Origin: Calothrix sp. NIES-3974
Lineage (GTDB): Bacteria > Cyanobacteriota > Cyanobacteriia > Cyanobacteriales > Nostocaceae
Direction: 5' to 3'
NCBI RefSeq assembly: GCF_002368395.1
Contig: NZ_AP018254.1
Coordinates: 2,604,001 to 2,668,000, forward strand
Length of the DNA: 64,000 nucleotides
The translations under genes and the position numbers were made by a program. Shown here piece by piece: positions 9,064 through 18,290 of this stretch. The first letter of the stretch is position 1. Every line of letters starts with the position of its first letter. The notes beneath the pieces were generated by a model, which did not search any database, was not told where the DNA came from, and worked only from the letters and a program-made list of their open reading frames with translations.

Positions 9064-10371
9064 ATGGTATCTACCAATTTTATTCCTCACGGACACTGTT
9101 ATCTGTGGAAAACGGGGTTAGTGTCCCTCCATGTTATTTCCGATTCCCTAATTACATTAGCCTATTTTGCAATTCCGATCATGCTGGTTTACATCGTCAG
9201 TAAACGGGAGGATATTCCCTTTGATTGGATATTTTGGTGCTTTGGTGCTTTTATTGTTTTGTGTGGTATTACCCATCTCGCGGAAGTTTGGACACTATGG
9301 CATCCTAATTACTGGGTATCCGGTTGGCTAAAAGCTTGCACTGCGGCTATCTCCCTCTCCACAGCAGGTTTGCTTTTTTGGTTAATCCCCAAATTACTAG
9401 CAATTCCCAATGTTCCCAAATTAGAAGCCTTAAATGCAGCATTAGCAGCCGAAATTGCGGAAAGGAAGCAGATTGAAGCTAAATTAAATTTACAAACCCA
9501 ACAGTTAGAACACACACTATCAGAATTACAACGTACCCAAGCACAGATGATTCAAAGCGAAAAAATGTCTGGGTTGGGACAAATGGTTGCGGGGGTAGCT
9601 CACGAAATCAATAATCCTGTTAGTTTTATTTATAGTAATATCCTCGCAGCAAAGGAATATGCAGAGGATTTAATGGGATTATTGTTCCTATACCAAAAAA
9701 CCTATCCCCTTCCCCCCGCAGAAATCATCATCCGCATGGCAGATATTGACTTTGATTTTATCAAAGATGATTTTATGAAGTTATTATCTTCCATGGAAAA
9801 GGGTGCGGAAAGGATTAGTCAAATAGTTTTGTCACTACGTAATTTTTCGCGTTTAGATGAAGCAGAATTTAAGGATGTTGATATCCATGAGGGGATTGAT
9901 AGCACCTTGATGGTCATAGCAAATAAATTAAAATCCCTCCCGAATAATCGAGAAATTCAAATTATCAAAGAATATGGTGATATTCCCTTGGTTGAATGCT
10001 ATCCCAATCAGTTGAACCAGGTGTTTATGCATATTCTCTCCAATGCAATTGATGCTTTTGCTGAAAAACCAGAGGATGTGAAGAATTTCAGTAATCAAGT
10101 GAATCAGATTATTATTTCTACTGGCAAAATTGATAATAACTGGGTTGCTATTACTATTATTGATAATGCCAATGGAATTACCGAAGAAATCCAATCCAAA
10201 ATATTCGACCCCTTTTTTACCACCAAACAGGTAGGAAAAGGTACGGGATTGGGTTTATACATCAGTTACGAAATTATTACCCAAAAGCATGGTGGTAGAT
10301 TATTTTGTGATTCAACTCCTGGTCAGGGAACCAAATTTGTAATTGAAATTCCCATTTCCCATCAAGTTTAA
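9064..10371 (+). CDS. Orphan histidine kinase with ethylene-receptor-type membrane domain
   Basis: The 435-aa protein begins with three membrane helices that closely resemble the ethylene-binding domain of plant ETR1. The pattern VISDSLITLAYFAIP is followed by FGAFIVLCGITHLAEVWT. Asp27, Tyr34, Cys67 and His71 match the residues that hold copper and ethylene in ETR1. A coiled coil (about 130-170) follows, then the H-box VAGVAHEINNP (His180) and an HATPase domain with ANGI and GKGTGLGL motifs. There is no GAF domain and no receiver, so it is shorter than SynEtr1. No response regulator is adjacent. By analogy it would sense ethylene or another small ligand at the membrane and phosphorylate an unlinked partner. 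Confidence 0.88.
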   Translation: MVSTNFIPHGHCYLWKTGLVSLHVISDSLITLAYFAIPIMLVYIVSKREDIPFDWIFWCFGAFIVLCGITHLAEVWTLWHPNYWVSGWLKACTAAISLSTAGLLFWLIPKLLAIPNVPKLEALNAALAAEIAERKQIEAKLNLQTQQLEHTLSELQRTQAQMIQSEKMSGLGQMVAGVAHEINNPVSFIYSNILAAKEYAEDLMGLLFLYQKTYPLPPAEIIIRMADIDFDFIKDDFMKLLSSMEKGAERISQIVLSLRNFSRLDEAEFKDVDIHEGIDSTLMVIANKLKSLPNNREIQIIKEYGDIPLVECYPNQLNQVFMHILSNAIDAFAEKPEDVKNFSNQVNQIIISTGKIDNNWVAITIIDNANGITEEIQSKIFDPFFTTKQVGKGTGLGLYISYEIITQKHGGRLFCDSTPGQGTKFVIEIPISHQV

Positions 10372-10578
10372 TTGCTTTTTTCTCGACTAAATTGGTATGT
10401 GTCTCAATAAGTAGGTGGGTAGAATTAAATGTAGTATAGATTAGCGTAGCATAAAACCTGATAATAGTAGACTGCGTTTAATTTAATATTCATGGTAAAA
10501 TGATTGCGATCGCTTTCCATGTTCTCGATTATGGAAATTGAGGTGAAGATTTACATATCAACTTGTCAAAAGCAAGAT

Positions 10579-11253
10579 TTAAGCGCAGTGGTTAGATAAA
10601 AAATCACGCAACTTTTTTAACATTTGTCGGGTTCCCTGATGAAAAGCAACTGTAACTAATTGGGGAATCATCTGCGCTATATCCAAATTGGGGAAAATAG
10701 GACTAATTTGTGATTCGATATACCCATCTGGAGCGAGGATATATATTTTCAATTGGGAATTGGCAAAAATCCACAATTCCGGTACTTTAATAGCTGCATA
10801 TGCTTCTAGGGTCGTTTTCGAGGTGACATCGGTTTCTATCGCTAAATCTGGGGGAGGATGAATTTCTAAATCTATTCTTTGTAAGGAACGAACATCGATA
10901 GAATTTGATATATAAAAACAAGTTTCAGGTTCCACCCCAGCTTGATTAACCCTTTTAAAGGTGGTCGAACCAAAATCTTCCCAGTCCCGATTCTGAAAGT
11001 CTAAAATTGTTGTCACAATATAACCAATTATCCGGTGAGGTCTTTCATGGATCGGCAAAGGTGACATTATTTCTAAAGTGCTTTTACTGTAATTAATCCG
11101 GCAACCAGAACGTTTTTCTCCTAAGTCTTCTAATATGGATTCGTATTGTTGCCAGGAAATATTCTCAATTAATAGATGGCTACCAGGGGAAAGATGGATC
11201 GAACGAATCGGGATGGTTACTGGGGAAACAGCCATAGCTATTACCGAACCCAT
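10579..11253 (-). CDS. Uma2-family (DUF820) putative endonuclease
   Basis: The 224-aa protein shows the Uma2 pattern: SWQQYESILEDLG near the start, RINYSKSTLEIMSPLPIHE in the middle, and PPDLAIETDVTSKT followed by YAAIKVPELWIF. The Asp and Glu of DLAIE form the PD-(D/E)xK-like nuclease core. These genes are present in many copies in filamentous cyanobacteria; their role is not established. A second Met at residue 7 (MAVSPVT) is an alternative start. It is in the same direction as the small gene at 11333-11566, 79 bases downstream of it, so they may share a transcript. Confidence 0.85.
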   Translation of the reverse strand: MGSVIAMAVSPVTIPIRSIHLSPGSHLLIENISWQQYESILEDLGEKRSGCRINYSKSTLEIMSPLPIHERPHRIIGYIVTTILDFQNRDWEDFGSTTFKRVNQAGVEPETCFYISNSIDVRSLQRIDLEIHPPPDLAIETDVTSKTTLEAYAAIKVPELWIFANSQLKIYILAPDGYIESQISPIFPNLDIAQMIPQLVTVAFHQGTRQMLKKLRDFLSNHCA

Positions 11254-11332
11254 GAAAATTTAAATTTAAGGCAAAACAGAGAAGAACCTCTCACACCACT
11301 AATCTTCTCAATTATCTGTCAATTAACCGAAA

Positions 11333-11566
11333 TTAAGCAAAACTATTCCAAGCTTGAGCAACAATCTGACTTAACCAACGTCGCTGCTGCTTGTCTAACA
11401 TCGGGTCTTCAGCTAAAAGTTGGGCTGTTAACTCCTCTAAACTTTGTCCCTGCGATCGCACAATCCGAATCACTCCAGCGATCGCTGCTGCTACCAATTC
11501 CTCGTTGATTGGCTTTCCGCGCAGGTTCGATATATCTTGAGGGTTGTCAGGAATGGGATAATTCAT
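11333..11566 (-). CDS. Small conserved cyanobacterial protein (77 aa), function unknown
   Basis: The sequence MNYPIPDNPQDISNLRGKPI then a helical stretch EELVAAAIAGVIRIVR and SLEELTAQLLAED looks well composed for a soluble alpha-helical protein. I recall similar short proteins in other cyanobacteria but no function. It has no Cys and no membrane segment. It lies upstream of the Uma2 gene on the same strand and divergent from the CruA/CruP-like gene. Confidence 0.6.
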   Translation of the reverse strand: MNYPIPDNPQDISNLRGKPINEELVAAAIAGVIRIVRSQGQSLEELTAQLLAEDPMLDKQQRRWLSQIVAQAWNSFA

Positions 11567-11726
11567 AGTATGTGTGTTAAGAAGCTAGATTTATGTGAAA
11601 GAATTTGACAAAGGCTTAATATTTCTTTACAGGTTATTCATAAACCTGATAGGGCGGAGTTTACCGCACTTTTCCTGGTTATTAAATCTGTCTTAATGAG
11701 TAGATTTAGCGGAGATTTTGGAGAAA

Positions 11727-13811
11727 ATGAGAGAATTGCTTTACCTGGAGATACCGACCCCTGATACAGACACAGTTTGTACCTGGTTGCAGACAGATTT
11801 AGTTGTGGAGAGTGGGGAAAAAATGTTAACAACCGATGGCATTAGGTTGAGATGGGGGACTACAAAGCCATCGACAACGATTTCGGAAACTTGTGGGAAT
11901 GAGTTATCAATTTTTATCTGGTCGGTACAGAGGACTACATATTTGAAGGTATTTCGCTGGGGGGAGAAGGCGATTCCGGGGGAGAAGGGGATTTTGGAAC
12001 AATTGGAGAGACAAATTCGGCAACGTTTTCCCTACCGTTATCCGGAACCACCTCAAATTGATTTAACCCAGGAATCTATTTTTACAGCCTTAGCTGCTGA
12101 TTACCCCCTGACGGTAAAATATTTTCAGAGGATACCGAACGGGGAGTATGATTTAACCCGTGCCTACTGGTGGGAACAGAGATGGCGGCAGGGGGTACGT
12201 AATCCACAGCAGCCAAAACAAGTAGTTTTTAATCATGCTTACACCAGTGTAGATACGGAAGTAGAATATGACTTGATATATGTTGGCGGTGCTTTAGGAG
12301 TAATTCATGCCGCCGTCATGGCTAGGTTAGGGTATAAGGTATTACTGATAGAAAGATTACCCTTTGGACGGATGAATCGGGAGTGGAATATATCGCGGGA
12401 TGAAGTCCAAACTTTGATTGATATCGGGTTAGTTACCCCTGGGGAAATGGAATCGGTAATTGCTCGTGAATACAAGGATGGATTTAATAAGTTTTTTGAT
12501 GCCAATAATCCTCCCCATTTAAAAGCACCTATATTACATACTCCCACTGTCCTCAATGTAGCCTTGGATTCAGAAAAATGGCTGCAATTATGCGGAGAAA
12601 AACTAATCGCAGCTGGAGGAGAAATTTGCGGGGAAACGGAGTTTTTACAGGCAGATATTTACACGAATCAGGTGACAGTCACGGTTAAAAATTTACAGGA
12701 TAACAACCAATACCAGGTGAGAGGAAGGGTATTAGTAGATGCAATGGGTACAGCTTCAGCGATCGCTTGGCAACTTAATGGTAAACGAGCTTTTGACAGC
12801 GTTTGTCCCACCGTTGGTGCAGTAATTGAAAGCGGATTTCCTCCAGGAGTATGGGATTCCGACTACGGTGACGTGCTATACAGTCATGGGGATATATCCC
12901 GTGGTAGACAATTAATCTGGGAATTATTTCCTGGAGCGAATCAAGAATTAACCATTTATTTGTTTCATTACCACCAAGTTCATCCAGACAATCCCGGTTC
13001 CCTCTTGGAAATGTACGAAGACTTTTTTGCCATCCTCCCCGAATATAAACGCTGCGACATGGAAAAATTGGTATGGAAAAAAGCCACCTTCGGTTACATA
13101 CCCGGACATTTTAGTACAAGTGGGCGCGATCGCACAGTGGCATTTGACAGATTAGTAGCCATCGGTGATGCAGCTTCCCTACAATCTCCCCTGGTATTTA
13201 CCGGTTTTGGTTCCCTAGTAAGGAACTTGGAACGATTAACCACCCTCCTAGATACAGCTTTAAAACACGACCTAGTTCAAGGCAAACATCTCAACCGTAT
13301 CCGTGCATTCCAAAACAATATCGCTGTCACCTGGATGTTTTCCAAAGGAATGATGGTTCCTACCGGGAAACACCTACCACCCCAGCGTATCAACTCCATG
13401 TTAAACAACTTTTTCGGATTACTAGCCGATTCCCCTCCACCCATAGCCGAAAACTTCATCAAAGATCGATTTGACTGGTTGACCTTTAACCGATTAGCAT
13501 TGCAAGCAGCCCAGAAAAATCCCGCACTCCTACTCTGGATTTGGCAACTTGCAGGAACTAAAGACATGGTACGCTGGCTTGGTAACTATTTTAACTTTAC
13601 CCGCCACGCCATCATCTCTGCATTCTTCGGAAATTGGTATCCCGAACTACTAACAAAAATCCAACCCTGGTTAGAACCTCGTTTTCCAGGAATATGGTTA
13701 CAGTTACTGGCAATTAAATATGCAACCCGCATCGGTCGTCCCCCCAAGAACCCAGTAGTCAGTAATTATCCAGTTGCGGTGGTTACAGGGGAAGGAAAAG
13801 TAATGAATTAG
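11727..13811 (+). CDS. FAD-dependent CruA/CruP-type lycopene cyclase family protein
   Basis: The 694-aa protein has an N-terminal region of about 170 residues, then a dinucleotide-binding segment YDLIYVGGALGVIHAAVMAR (about residues 179-198) with ERLPFGRMNREWNISRDE after it. The EWNISR stretch is characteristic of the CruA/CruP flavoproteins. GDAASLQSPLVFTGFGSL is the second flavin-contact motif. CruA cyclises lycopene in green sulfur bacteria and Synechococcus 7002; CruP is a paralog conserved in cyanobacteria and plants that is linked to reactive oxygen control. I cannot decide between the two by eye. I prefer the ATG at 11727 over the TTG at 11718. Confidence 0.8.
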   Translation: MRELLYLEIPTPDTDTVCTWLQTDLVVESGEKMLTTDGIRLRWGTTKPSTTISETCGNELSIFIWSVQRTTYLKVFRWGEKAIPGEKGILEQLERQIRQRFPYRYPEPPQIDLTQESIFTALAADYPLTVKYFQRIPNGEYDLTRAYWWEQRWRQGVRNPQQPKQVVFNHAYTSVDTEVEYDLIYVGGALGVIHAAVMARLGYKVLLIERLPFGRMNREWNISRDEVQTLIDIGLVTPGEMESVIAREYKDGFNKFFDANNPPHLKAPILHTPTVLNVALDSEKWLQLCGEKLIAAGGEICGETEFLQADIYTNQVTVTVKNLQDNNQYQVRGRVLVDAMGTASAIAWQLNGKRAFDSVCPTVGAVIESGFPPGVWDSDYGDVLYSHGDISRGRQLIWELFPGANQELTIYLFHYHQVHPDNPGSLLEMYEDFFAILPEYKRCDMEKLVWKKATFGYIPGHFSTSGRDRTVAFDRLVAIGDAASLQSPLVFTGFGSLVRNLERLTTLLDTALKHDLVQGKHLNRIRAFQNNIAVTWMFSKGMMVPTGKHLPPQRINSMLNNFFGLLADSPPPIAENFIKDRFDWLTFNRLALQAAQKNPALLLWIWQLAGTKDMVRWLGNYFNFTRHAIISAFFGNWYPELLTKIQPWLEPRFPGIWLQLLAIKYATRIGRPPKNPVVSNYPVAVVTGEGKVMN

Positions 13812-13914
13812 GCTGATTTCAACAGTGCGGGCAAATTTTTGTCCGCCTCTAGGATAAATATGATACTATTTTTCTATCCGGTATTCAAAATATACTAGCT
13901 CTTACTGTAGTCAT

Positions 13915-14619
13915 ATGACTAACAATCCTATCGACTGGACTAAAATAATCTTCGGTGGTGGCAGTATAGTTACACTCCTCGGTGGTTTTGGAGCTTTTAT
14001 CTTCAAAAAATATGATGAGGTTTTGAAGGAAAAGTATCAAAATTTACTTCTGGAGAAAGAATCATTAGATAAAGAATTAGAACAGGCGAAAAAAGAGGAA
14101 AGAGAAACTAGGGAAAAATTTATTGATTTAAAGATTCTTTTAGAAAACATAAAGGAAACTAAGTCTTTAAATTCTGAGGATGAGAAAAGAATCAAAAGCA
14201 TACTTTATTCCTTACGAAACATTACCAGTTCTAAACAAGAGGAATTTGAAGATTATAAAAAAGCTGCAAAATGGCTTCAATTTCGTCAAAAAGATTGGGT
14301 CAAAAAGTCTGCATCCGAAGCAATTGAGAAATATAAACATCAAAAATTATTTCCTTGGGGGTCACGATTCCAGTTCGAGAAAGATATTGAAAAATGTTTA
14401 GAGTGGGTATATAAATCTCTTTACGTATATGGACATCCAGATTCTCCACTAAATGAATTTATTAGTCAACCAAAAATAAAATCCCCTATCCCTTATATAA
14501 CTGCAATCCATCATCTGAAAAATAATAGGGATAGAGGTTATTTAAACTTAGCACAATCAAAATATTTAGAAGATATGTTGGATGAATTAATTGGAAGGAT
14601 AGATAATGATTTTAAATAG
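13915..14619 (+). CDS. Membrane-anchored coiled-coil protein, unknown function
   Basis: The 234-aa protein has a single N-terminal membrane helix (IIFGGGSIVTLLGGFGAFIF, about residues 11-30) and a charged coiled coil at about 31-85 rich in Glu and Lys. A soluble C-terminal domain follows with KAAKWLQFRQKDWVKK and YLEDMLDELIGRID. I recognise no family. Codon use is markedly AT-rich compared with neighbours, which may mean horizontal acquisition. It faces the small ORF 14631-14792, whose stop is only 11 bases away, so the two are convergent. The layout (membrane anchor, coiled coil, effector-like tail) is seen in some phage-defence proteins, but nothing here proves that role. Confidence 0.65.
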   Translation: MTNNPIDWTKIIFGGGSIVTLLGGFGAFIFKKYDEVLKEKYQNLLLEKESLDKELEQAKKEERETREKFIDLKILLENIKETKSLNSEDEKRIKSILYSLRNITSSKQEEFEDYKKAAKWLQFRQKDWVKKSASEAIEKYKHQKLFPWGSRFQFEKDIEKCLEWVYKSLYVYGHPDSPLNEFISQPKIKSPIPYITAIHHLKNNRDRGYLNLAQSKYLEDMLDELIGRIDNDFK

Positions 14620-14630
14620 TAAAAATAGGA

Positions 14631-14792
14631 TTAATGTTTTTGAGTTTGAGGACATCCAAAAGCTTCTAAAAGCTTGTCTATGTATTTTTTTAATTCTTCT
14701 TTTTGCTGATTATTAATTGATAATTTATCAATCTCTGTTTTCATATTTTCTAAGTCTTGACAACGCTCTCTCCCAGCCCAATTAGTTGACAT
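14631..14792 (-). CDS. Short ORF (53 aa), hypothetical, convergent to the coiled-coil gene
   Basis: Reading the minus strand from the ATG at 14790-14792 gives MSTNWAGRERCQDLENMKTE, then a helical KEELKKYIDKLLEAFGCP tail and a TAA stop. A CGGAG ribosome binding site stands seven bases upstream. The composition (amphipathic helix, two Cys) looks protein-like. I do not recognise the family. It could be an antitoxin-like partner of the neighbouring gene, but the convergent arrangement argues against a simple operon. Confidence 0.5.
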   Translation of the reverse strand: MSTNWAGRERCQDLENMKTEIDKLSINNQQKEELKKYIDKLLEAFGCPQTQKH

Positions 14793-14975
14793 GGTATACT
14801 CCGTACAGTTACTTAAATATCATCAAGACACTGTTTCAGTGTATAACTTATCTGTATCCGTAAACTTTTTGAAAAAATAAATAAATTTCACCGCCATATC
14901 TAAGTGATGTTACGATAATGAAAAATGAGCGTATACGGGGCAACCACATAGATGGAAAGAGCTAACCTCCAGTAA

Positions 14976-15239
14976 ATTGAAGGAAAAGGTTATCGAATTG
15001 ACCTAGGAGTAGTCAACAAAAATCGTCCGGGAGAATTTTTGCTGGGGATCGAATGTGATGGAGCATCCTATCATCGCTCCCCCACAGCTAGAGACCGCGA
15101 TCGCTTAAGACAACAAGTACTCGAAAGACTGGGTTGGAAGATTCATCGCATTTGGTCAACGGATTGGTTCCGCAACAAACCCCATCAAGTTCGGATGTTG
15201 GTTGAGAAAATAGAGAGGTTAGCGAAAGATTTAGGGTGA
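14976..15239 (+). pseudogene. C-terminal remnant of a DNA helicase/nuclease (MTES_1575 REase-like domain)
   Basis: The reading frame IEGKGYRIDLGVVNKNRPGE then FLLGIECDGASYHRSPTARD and LGWKIHRIWSTDWFRNKPHQ matches the Vsr-like REase domain at the end of large helicase-related proteins. The nuclease Asp and the downstream WKIHRIWSTDW strand are intact. However, a TAA stop (14973-14975) directly precedes the frame, no start codon fits, and the helicase part (over 1,000 residues) is absent. This is therefore a relic of a lost gene, perhaps a defence helicase. Confidence 0.75.
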
Positions 15240-15374
15240 CTGCTGAGGCAAAATTAATTATATAATCAATCCGAAATCTCAAATCCATATAGGTAGCGGT
15301 GAGGGAGTCGCAGTCTTGACACTTCCCTATCCAGTTTCAACGCACAACACCGACCAAGGAAAATCCAAAATCGA

Positions 15375-16202
15375 ATGACCGTACCAGGAACTCTACCATT
15401 CACTAAAAAAACCAAATCAGCGCCATTTCAAACCCTCATAGCCGATTGTTTGACAATCTTTTGGGGGGATTGGTTAGATTTGCGTGTCCGTATTGCTCAG
15501 GTAGCTGCATCTGGGCTAATTTCTCCATTAATATATATCGTTGCATTTGGATTGGGTTTAGGAAGTTCCATCCGTCCCGGTGCAGCGATTAGTAGTGATT
15601 ATAAAAGTTATCTCGAATTCATTTTACCGGGAATGGTGGCTTTATCTTCGATGACCATTAGTTTTGGGGGAACCACCTTTTCGATTTGTGGCGATCGCTT
15701 ATTTACCAAAAGTTTTGAAGAGTTGTTGTTAGTACCAATTCACCCGTTAGCGCTGCATATCGGCAAAATGTTAGCGGGAATTGTCCGGGGGTTGATGACT
15801 TCCGGTGCGGTGATTCTGGTGGCTTTGTTGTTTACTGGTAATTGGAAGTTTCTCCACCCTTTATTTTTACTGGTTTTAGTTTTAAATTGTGCGGTTTTTG
15901 CGGGTTTAGGTGTAATTGTCGGTTTAACGGTCAAATCCCTAGAAACCGTGGGGTTGTATAATAATTTTGTAATTATCCCCATGTCATTTTTAGGGGCTAC
16001 TTTTTTTGACCCTAGCACCCTACCCACTTACTTAAAGGTGATTGTCTACTGTTTACCTTTGACCTATGCAAGTACAGCTTTGCGAGCGATCGCTTTACAA
16101 AATATCGGGAATTTTCCCTGGTATAGTATCCCAGTTTTACTGGTAGTGGCGATTATTCTCACCCTGTTAGGAGCAAGACAGTTTACCCTAGTGAGGGATT
16201 AG
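15375..16202 (+). CDS. ABC-2 type transporter permease
   Basis: The 275-aa protein has six predicted membrane helices in the ABC-2 layout. It includes YLEFILPGMVALSSMTISFG, the conserved central helix, and GVIVGLTVKSLETVGLYNN followed by FLGATFFDPSTLPTYLK. Such permeases pair with a separate ATPase to export polysaccharide, lipids or drugs. No ATPase gene lies beside it; the upstream neighbour is the helicase relic and mazG lies on the other strand. Its ATPase must be encoded elsewhere. The substrate cannot be deduced. Confidence 0.82.
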   Translation: MTVPGTLPFTKKTKSAPFQTLIADCLTIFWGDWLDLRVRIAQVAASGLISPLIYIVAFGLGLGSSIRPGAAISSDYKSYLEFILPGMVALSSMTISFGGTTFSICGDRLFTKSFEELLLVPIHPLALHIGKMLAGIVRGLMTSGAVILVALLFTGNWKFLHPLFLLVLVLNCAVFAGLGVIVGLTVKSLETVGLYNNFVIIPMSFLGATFFDPSTLPTYLKVIVYCLPLTYASTALRAIALQNIGNFPWYSIPVLLVVAIILTLLGARQFTLVRD

Positions 16203-16220
16203 GTGACATATAAGCTATAC

Positions 16221-17057
16221 CTATTTAGGGTCTGCTAAATGGGTCTTTGCTTGTTGCCAAAGGGCTTCCAATTCATTCAGGGTATAATCACCTAAAGGAC
16301 GGTCAGCAAATGTTTCCATTTTTGCCAAGCGCTGGATAAAACGTTGATTTGTCCCTCGGAGTGCAGCACTGGGATCAAGATTTTGCCACCGCGCTAATTG
16401 GATGATTGAAAATAATAAATCTCCCAATTCCTCCTCTTGACGTTCGGGAGATTCATGGTTAATTGCGTGTTGAAATTCACCTAATTCTTCGTGGAACTTT
16501 TGCCAAACTCCGTCAATATTTTCCCATTCAAAACCCACATCAGCAGCTTTTTGGGATATTTTCATCGTTGCCATGAGGGGTGGTAATTTCCGTGCATATC
16601 CAGATAGTTTATCACTTAATTGTTGCTGTTTTTGGGGAGATTCACCCTTTTCTGCGGCTTTAATGGCTTCCCAATTTTGCAGAACGTCATCTACACTTTC
16701 AACTTTGACACTACCCTCCGGTAAACTAGAAGCACCAAAAACATGGGGATGACGACGGATGAGTTTACTCGTAATACCTTCAGCAACCTGTTGTAAACTA
16801 AATTGTTGGTATTCTTGGGCGATTTGGGCTTGTAAAATCACCTGTAGAAGTAAATCCCCCAACTCCTCAGCAATATGCTGAGTATCACCACTGGCGATCG
16901 CATCCACAGTTTCGTAGGCTTCTTCGATTATGTAGGGTGTCAGGCTTTGGGGTGTTTGGGCTAAATCCCACGGACATCCGTCATCTGGGTGACGCAGTTT
17001 GGCAACAACATCAATTAGAGCTTGAATAGCAGCAAGAGTTTCTGGATGGCAATTCAT
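16221..17057 (-). CDS. mazG: Nucleoside triphosphate pyrophosphohydrolase MazG
   Basis: MazG hydrolyses (d)NTPs to NMP and pyrophosphate in the cytoplasm, cleaning the nucleotide pool. The 278-aa protein carries two MazG domains. The first has LRHPDDGCPWDLAQTPQSLT and YIIEEAYETVDAI with EELGDLLLQVI. The second has EWENIDGVWQKFHEELGEF and EEELGDLLFSIIQLARW. The paired EExxE and ExxD metal motifs are intact. Length is usual. It lies downstream of holB on the same strand with a 174-bp gap filled by tandem heptamers. Confidence 0.93.
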   Translation of the reverse strand: MNCHPETLAAIQALIDVVAKLRHPDDGCPWDLAQTPQSLTPYIIEEAYETVDAIASGDTQHIAEELGDLLLQVILQAQIAQEYQQFSLQQVAEGITSKLIRRHPHVFGASSLPEGSVKVESVDDVLQNWEAIKAAEKGESPQKQQQLSDKLSGYARKLPPLMATMKISQKAADVGFEWENIDGVWQKFHEELGEFQHAINHESPERQEEELGDLLFSIIQLARWQNLDPSAALRGTNQRFIQRLAKMETFADRPLGDYTLNELEALWQQAKTHLADPK

Positions 17058-17215
17058 TCAATTTTGGATTTTGGATTTTGGATTTTGGATTTTGGATTAT
17101 TCGATTTTAGATTTTGGATTATTCGATTTTAGATTTTAGATTTTGGATTATTTAAATTAAAATAAAATGTTAAATGTTAAATGTTAACAGTTAACAGTTA
17201 ACAGTTAACAGTCTC
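17058..17215. repeat. Tandem heptamer arrays (TTTTGGA and GTTAACA types)
   Basis: Positions 17058-17155 are built of TTTTGGA-like heptamers with ATTCGATTTTAGA variants. Positions 17165-17215 switch to GTTAACA heptamers. This matches the short tandemly repeated repetitive sequences known in heterocystous cyanobacteria. They fill the holB-mazG gap. Confidence 0.85.
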
Positions 17216-17231
17216 TCCTGTCTCCTGTATT

Positions 17232-18173
17232 CTATCTCCTGTCTGCTAATTGTTGAATTTGTAACAATGTACATTCCCAGACTAAACGGGCTTGAGCGAA
17301 AGCCAGCAGATATTTACGGGTTTTTTCTAGTTGTTGAATAATTGCCCCTTGGTGGGTATTTTGCCAATAAATTTGCTGTAGGTAATCAACTAACCATAAT
17401 TGAGCTTCCATATCCAGGGTTTTGTCAATGGTTTTTGCTATTTCCAACATACCACGGACTGTGGTTGGTATATTGGCTAAAGAATTGAGTAAATCTTCTG
17501 GTATACTCTGCAACTGTGTATAGAAGGCGATCGCATTTCCGGGACTTCCTTGGGCTAAATTGAGAATCGCTGGATGATGCAGGATTTCTCCGTGACCAGT
17601 TTGCACTAAAACTTGGGCGATCGCATCCGGTGATAAGCGGTAAAAAGGAATGCGTTGACACCGAGATACTAAGGTCGGCAAAATTGCATCAGGAGATGGA
17701 GCAATTAAAATTAACGTGGCATTACCTGGTTCTTCTAGGGTCTTGAGCAAGGCATTTGCAGCTGCTTCAGCCATCGTTTCCGCTTGCTCAATTACAATTA
17801 TATTCCTCGGTGCATGTAGGGGTGGACGAGCTAAAAAATGAGTAATTTCCCGCACTTGTTCTAGTCGGATACTCGGAGGTGTTTTCCGTTTCAACCCCTT
17901 TTCAATGGCTTCCTGTGCTGTTAATCTCTGTCCTTGATGTAAATAGGTCGGTTCTACCCACAATACATCGGGATGGTTTCCTGTCCGCAATTTGTTAACA
18001 GCAGTTTCATCCTCAGCCAACAACAATTCGATAAAACAACGCGCAGCTAAACTTTTTCCCACACCATCTGCACCGACAAACAGGTATGCTGGTGCAACCC
18101 GGTTTTTTTTTACAGCTTGCATCAGCAATTCAACTGCTTGCTCTTGTCCGATGAGTGATTGGAAGGGTTTCAA
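17232..18173 (-). CDS. holB: DNA polymerase III subunit delta'
   Basis: Delta' is a clamp-loader subunit that works with DnaX and delta to load the beta clamp. The 313-aa protein starts with FQSLIGQEQAVELLMQAVKK, has the P-loop GADGVGKS (about residues 34-41), and contains NALLKTLEEP and VSRCQRIPF, the SRC motif used as arginine finger. The zinc-finger Cys cluster of E. coli delta' is not visible, which is common in cyanobacteria. dnaX is in this window at 55770 but not linked. Length is normal. Confidence 0.9.
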   Translation of the reverse strand: MKPFQSLIGQEQAVELLMQAVKKNRVAPAYLFVGADGVGKSLAARCFIELLLAEDETAVNKLRTGNHPDVLWVEPTYLHQGQRLTAQEAIEKGLKRKTPPSIRLEQVREITHFLARPPLHAPRNIIVIEQAETMAEAAANALLKTLEEPGNATLILIAPSPDAILPTLVSRCQRIPFYRLSPDAIAQVLVQTGHGEILHHPAILNLAQGSPGNAIAFYTQLQSIPEDLLNSLANIPTTVRGMLEIAKTIDKTLDMEAQLWLVDYLQQIYWQNTHQGAIIQQLEKTRKYLLAFAQARLVWECTLLQIQQLADRR

Positions 18174-18290
18174 TGTTCTTCCTCGAATTCCAGAATTTCA
18201 GGATATATATTTTAGTTCAGAATGAATTTTATAAACCGTTTTTTGTATACTTATATCCCCAACATCCTGTGTCCTGTATCCGATTCAAAT

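Noticed and set aside
9064-10371. Whether the membrane domain is a phytochrome- or MASE-type sensor instead
   Set aside because: The Asp, Tyr, Cys and His positions fit the ETR1 ethylene-binding domain and not the other types.
17058-17215. Heptamer arrays considered as a CRISPR array
   Set aside because: Units are seven bases with no unique spacers, and no cas gene is nearby.
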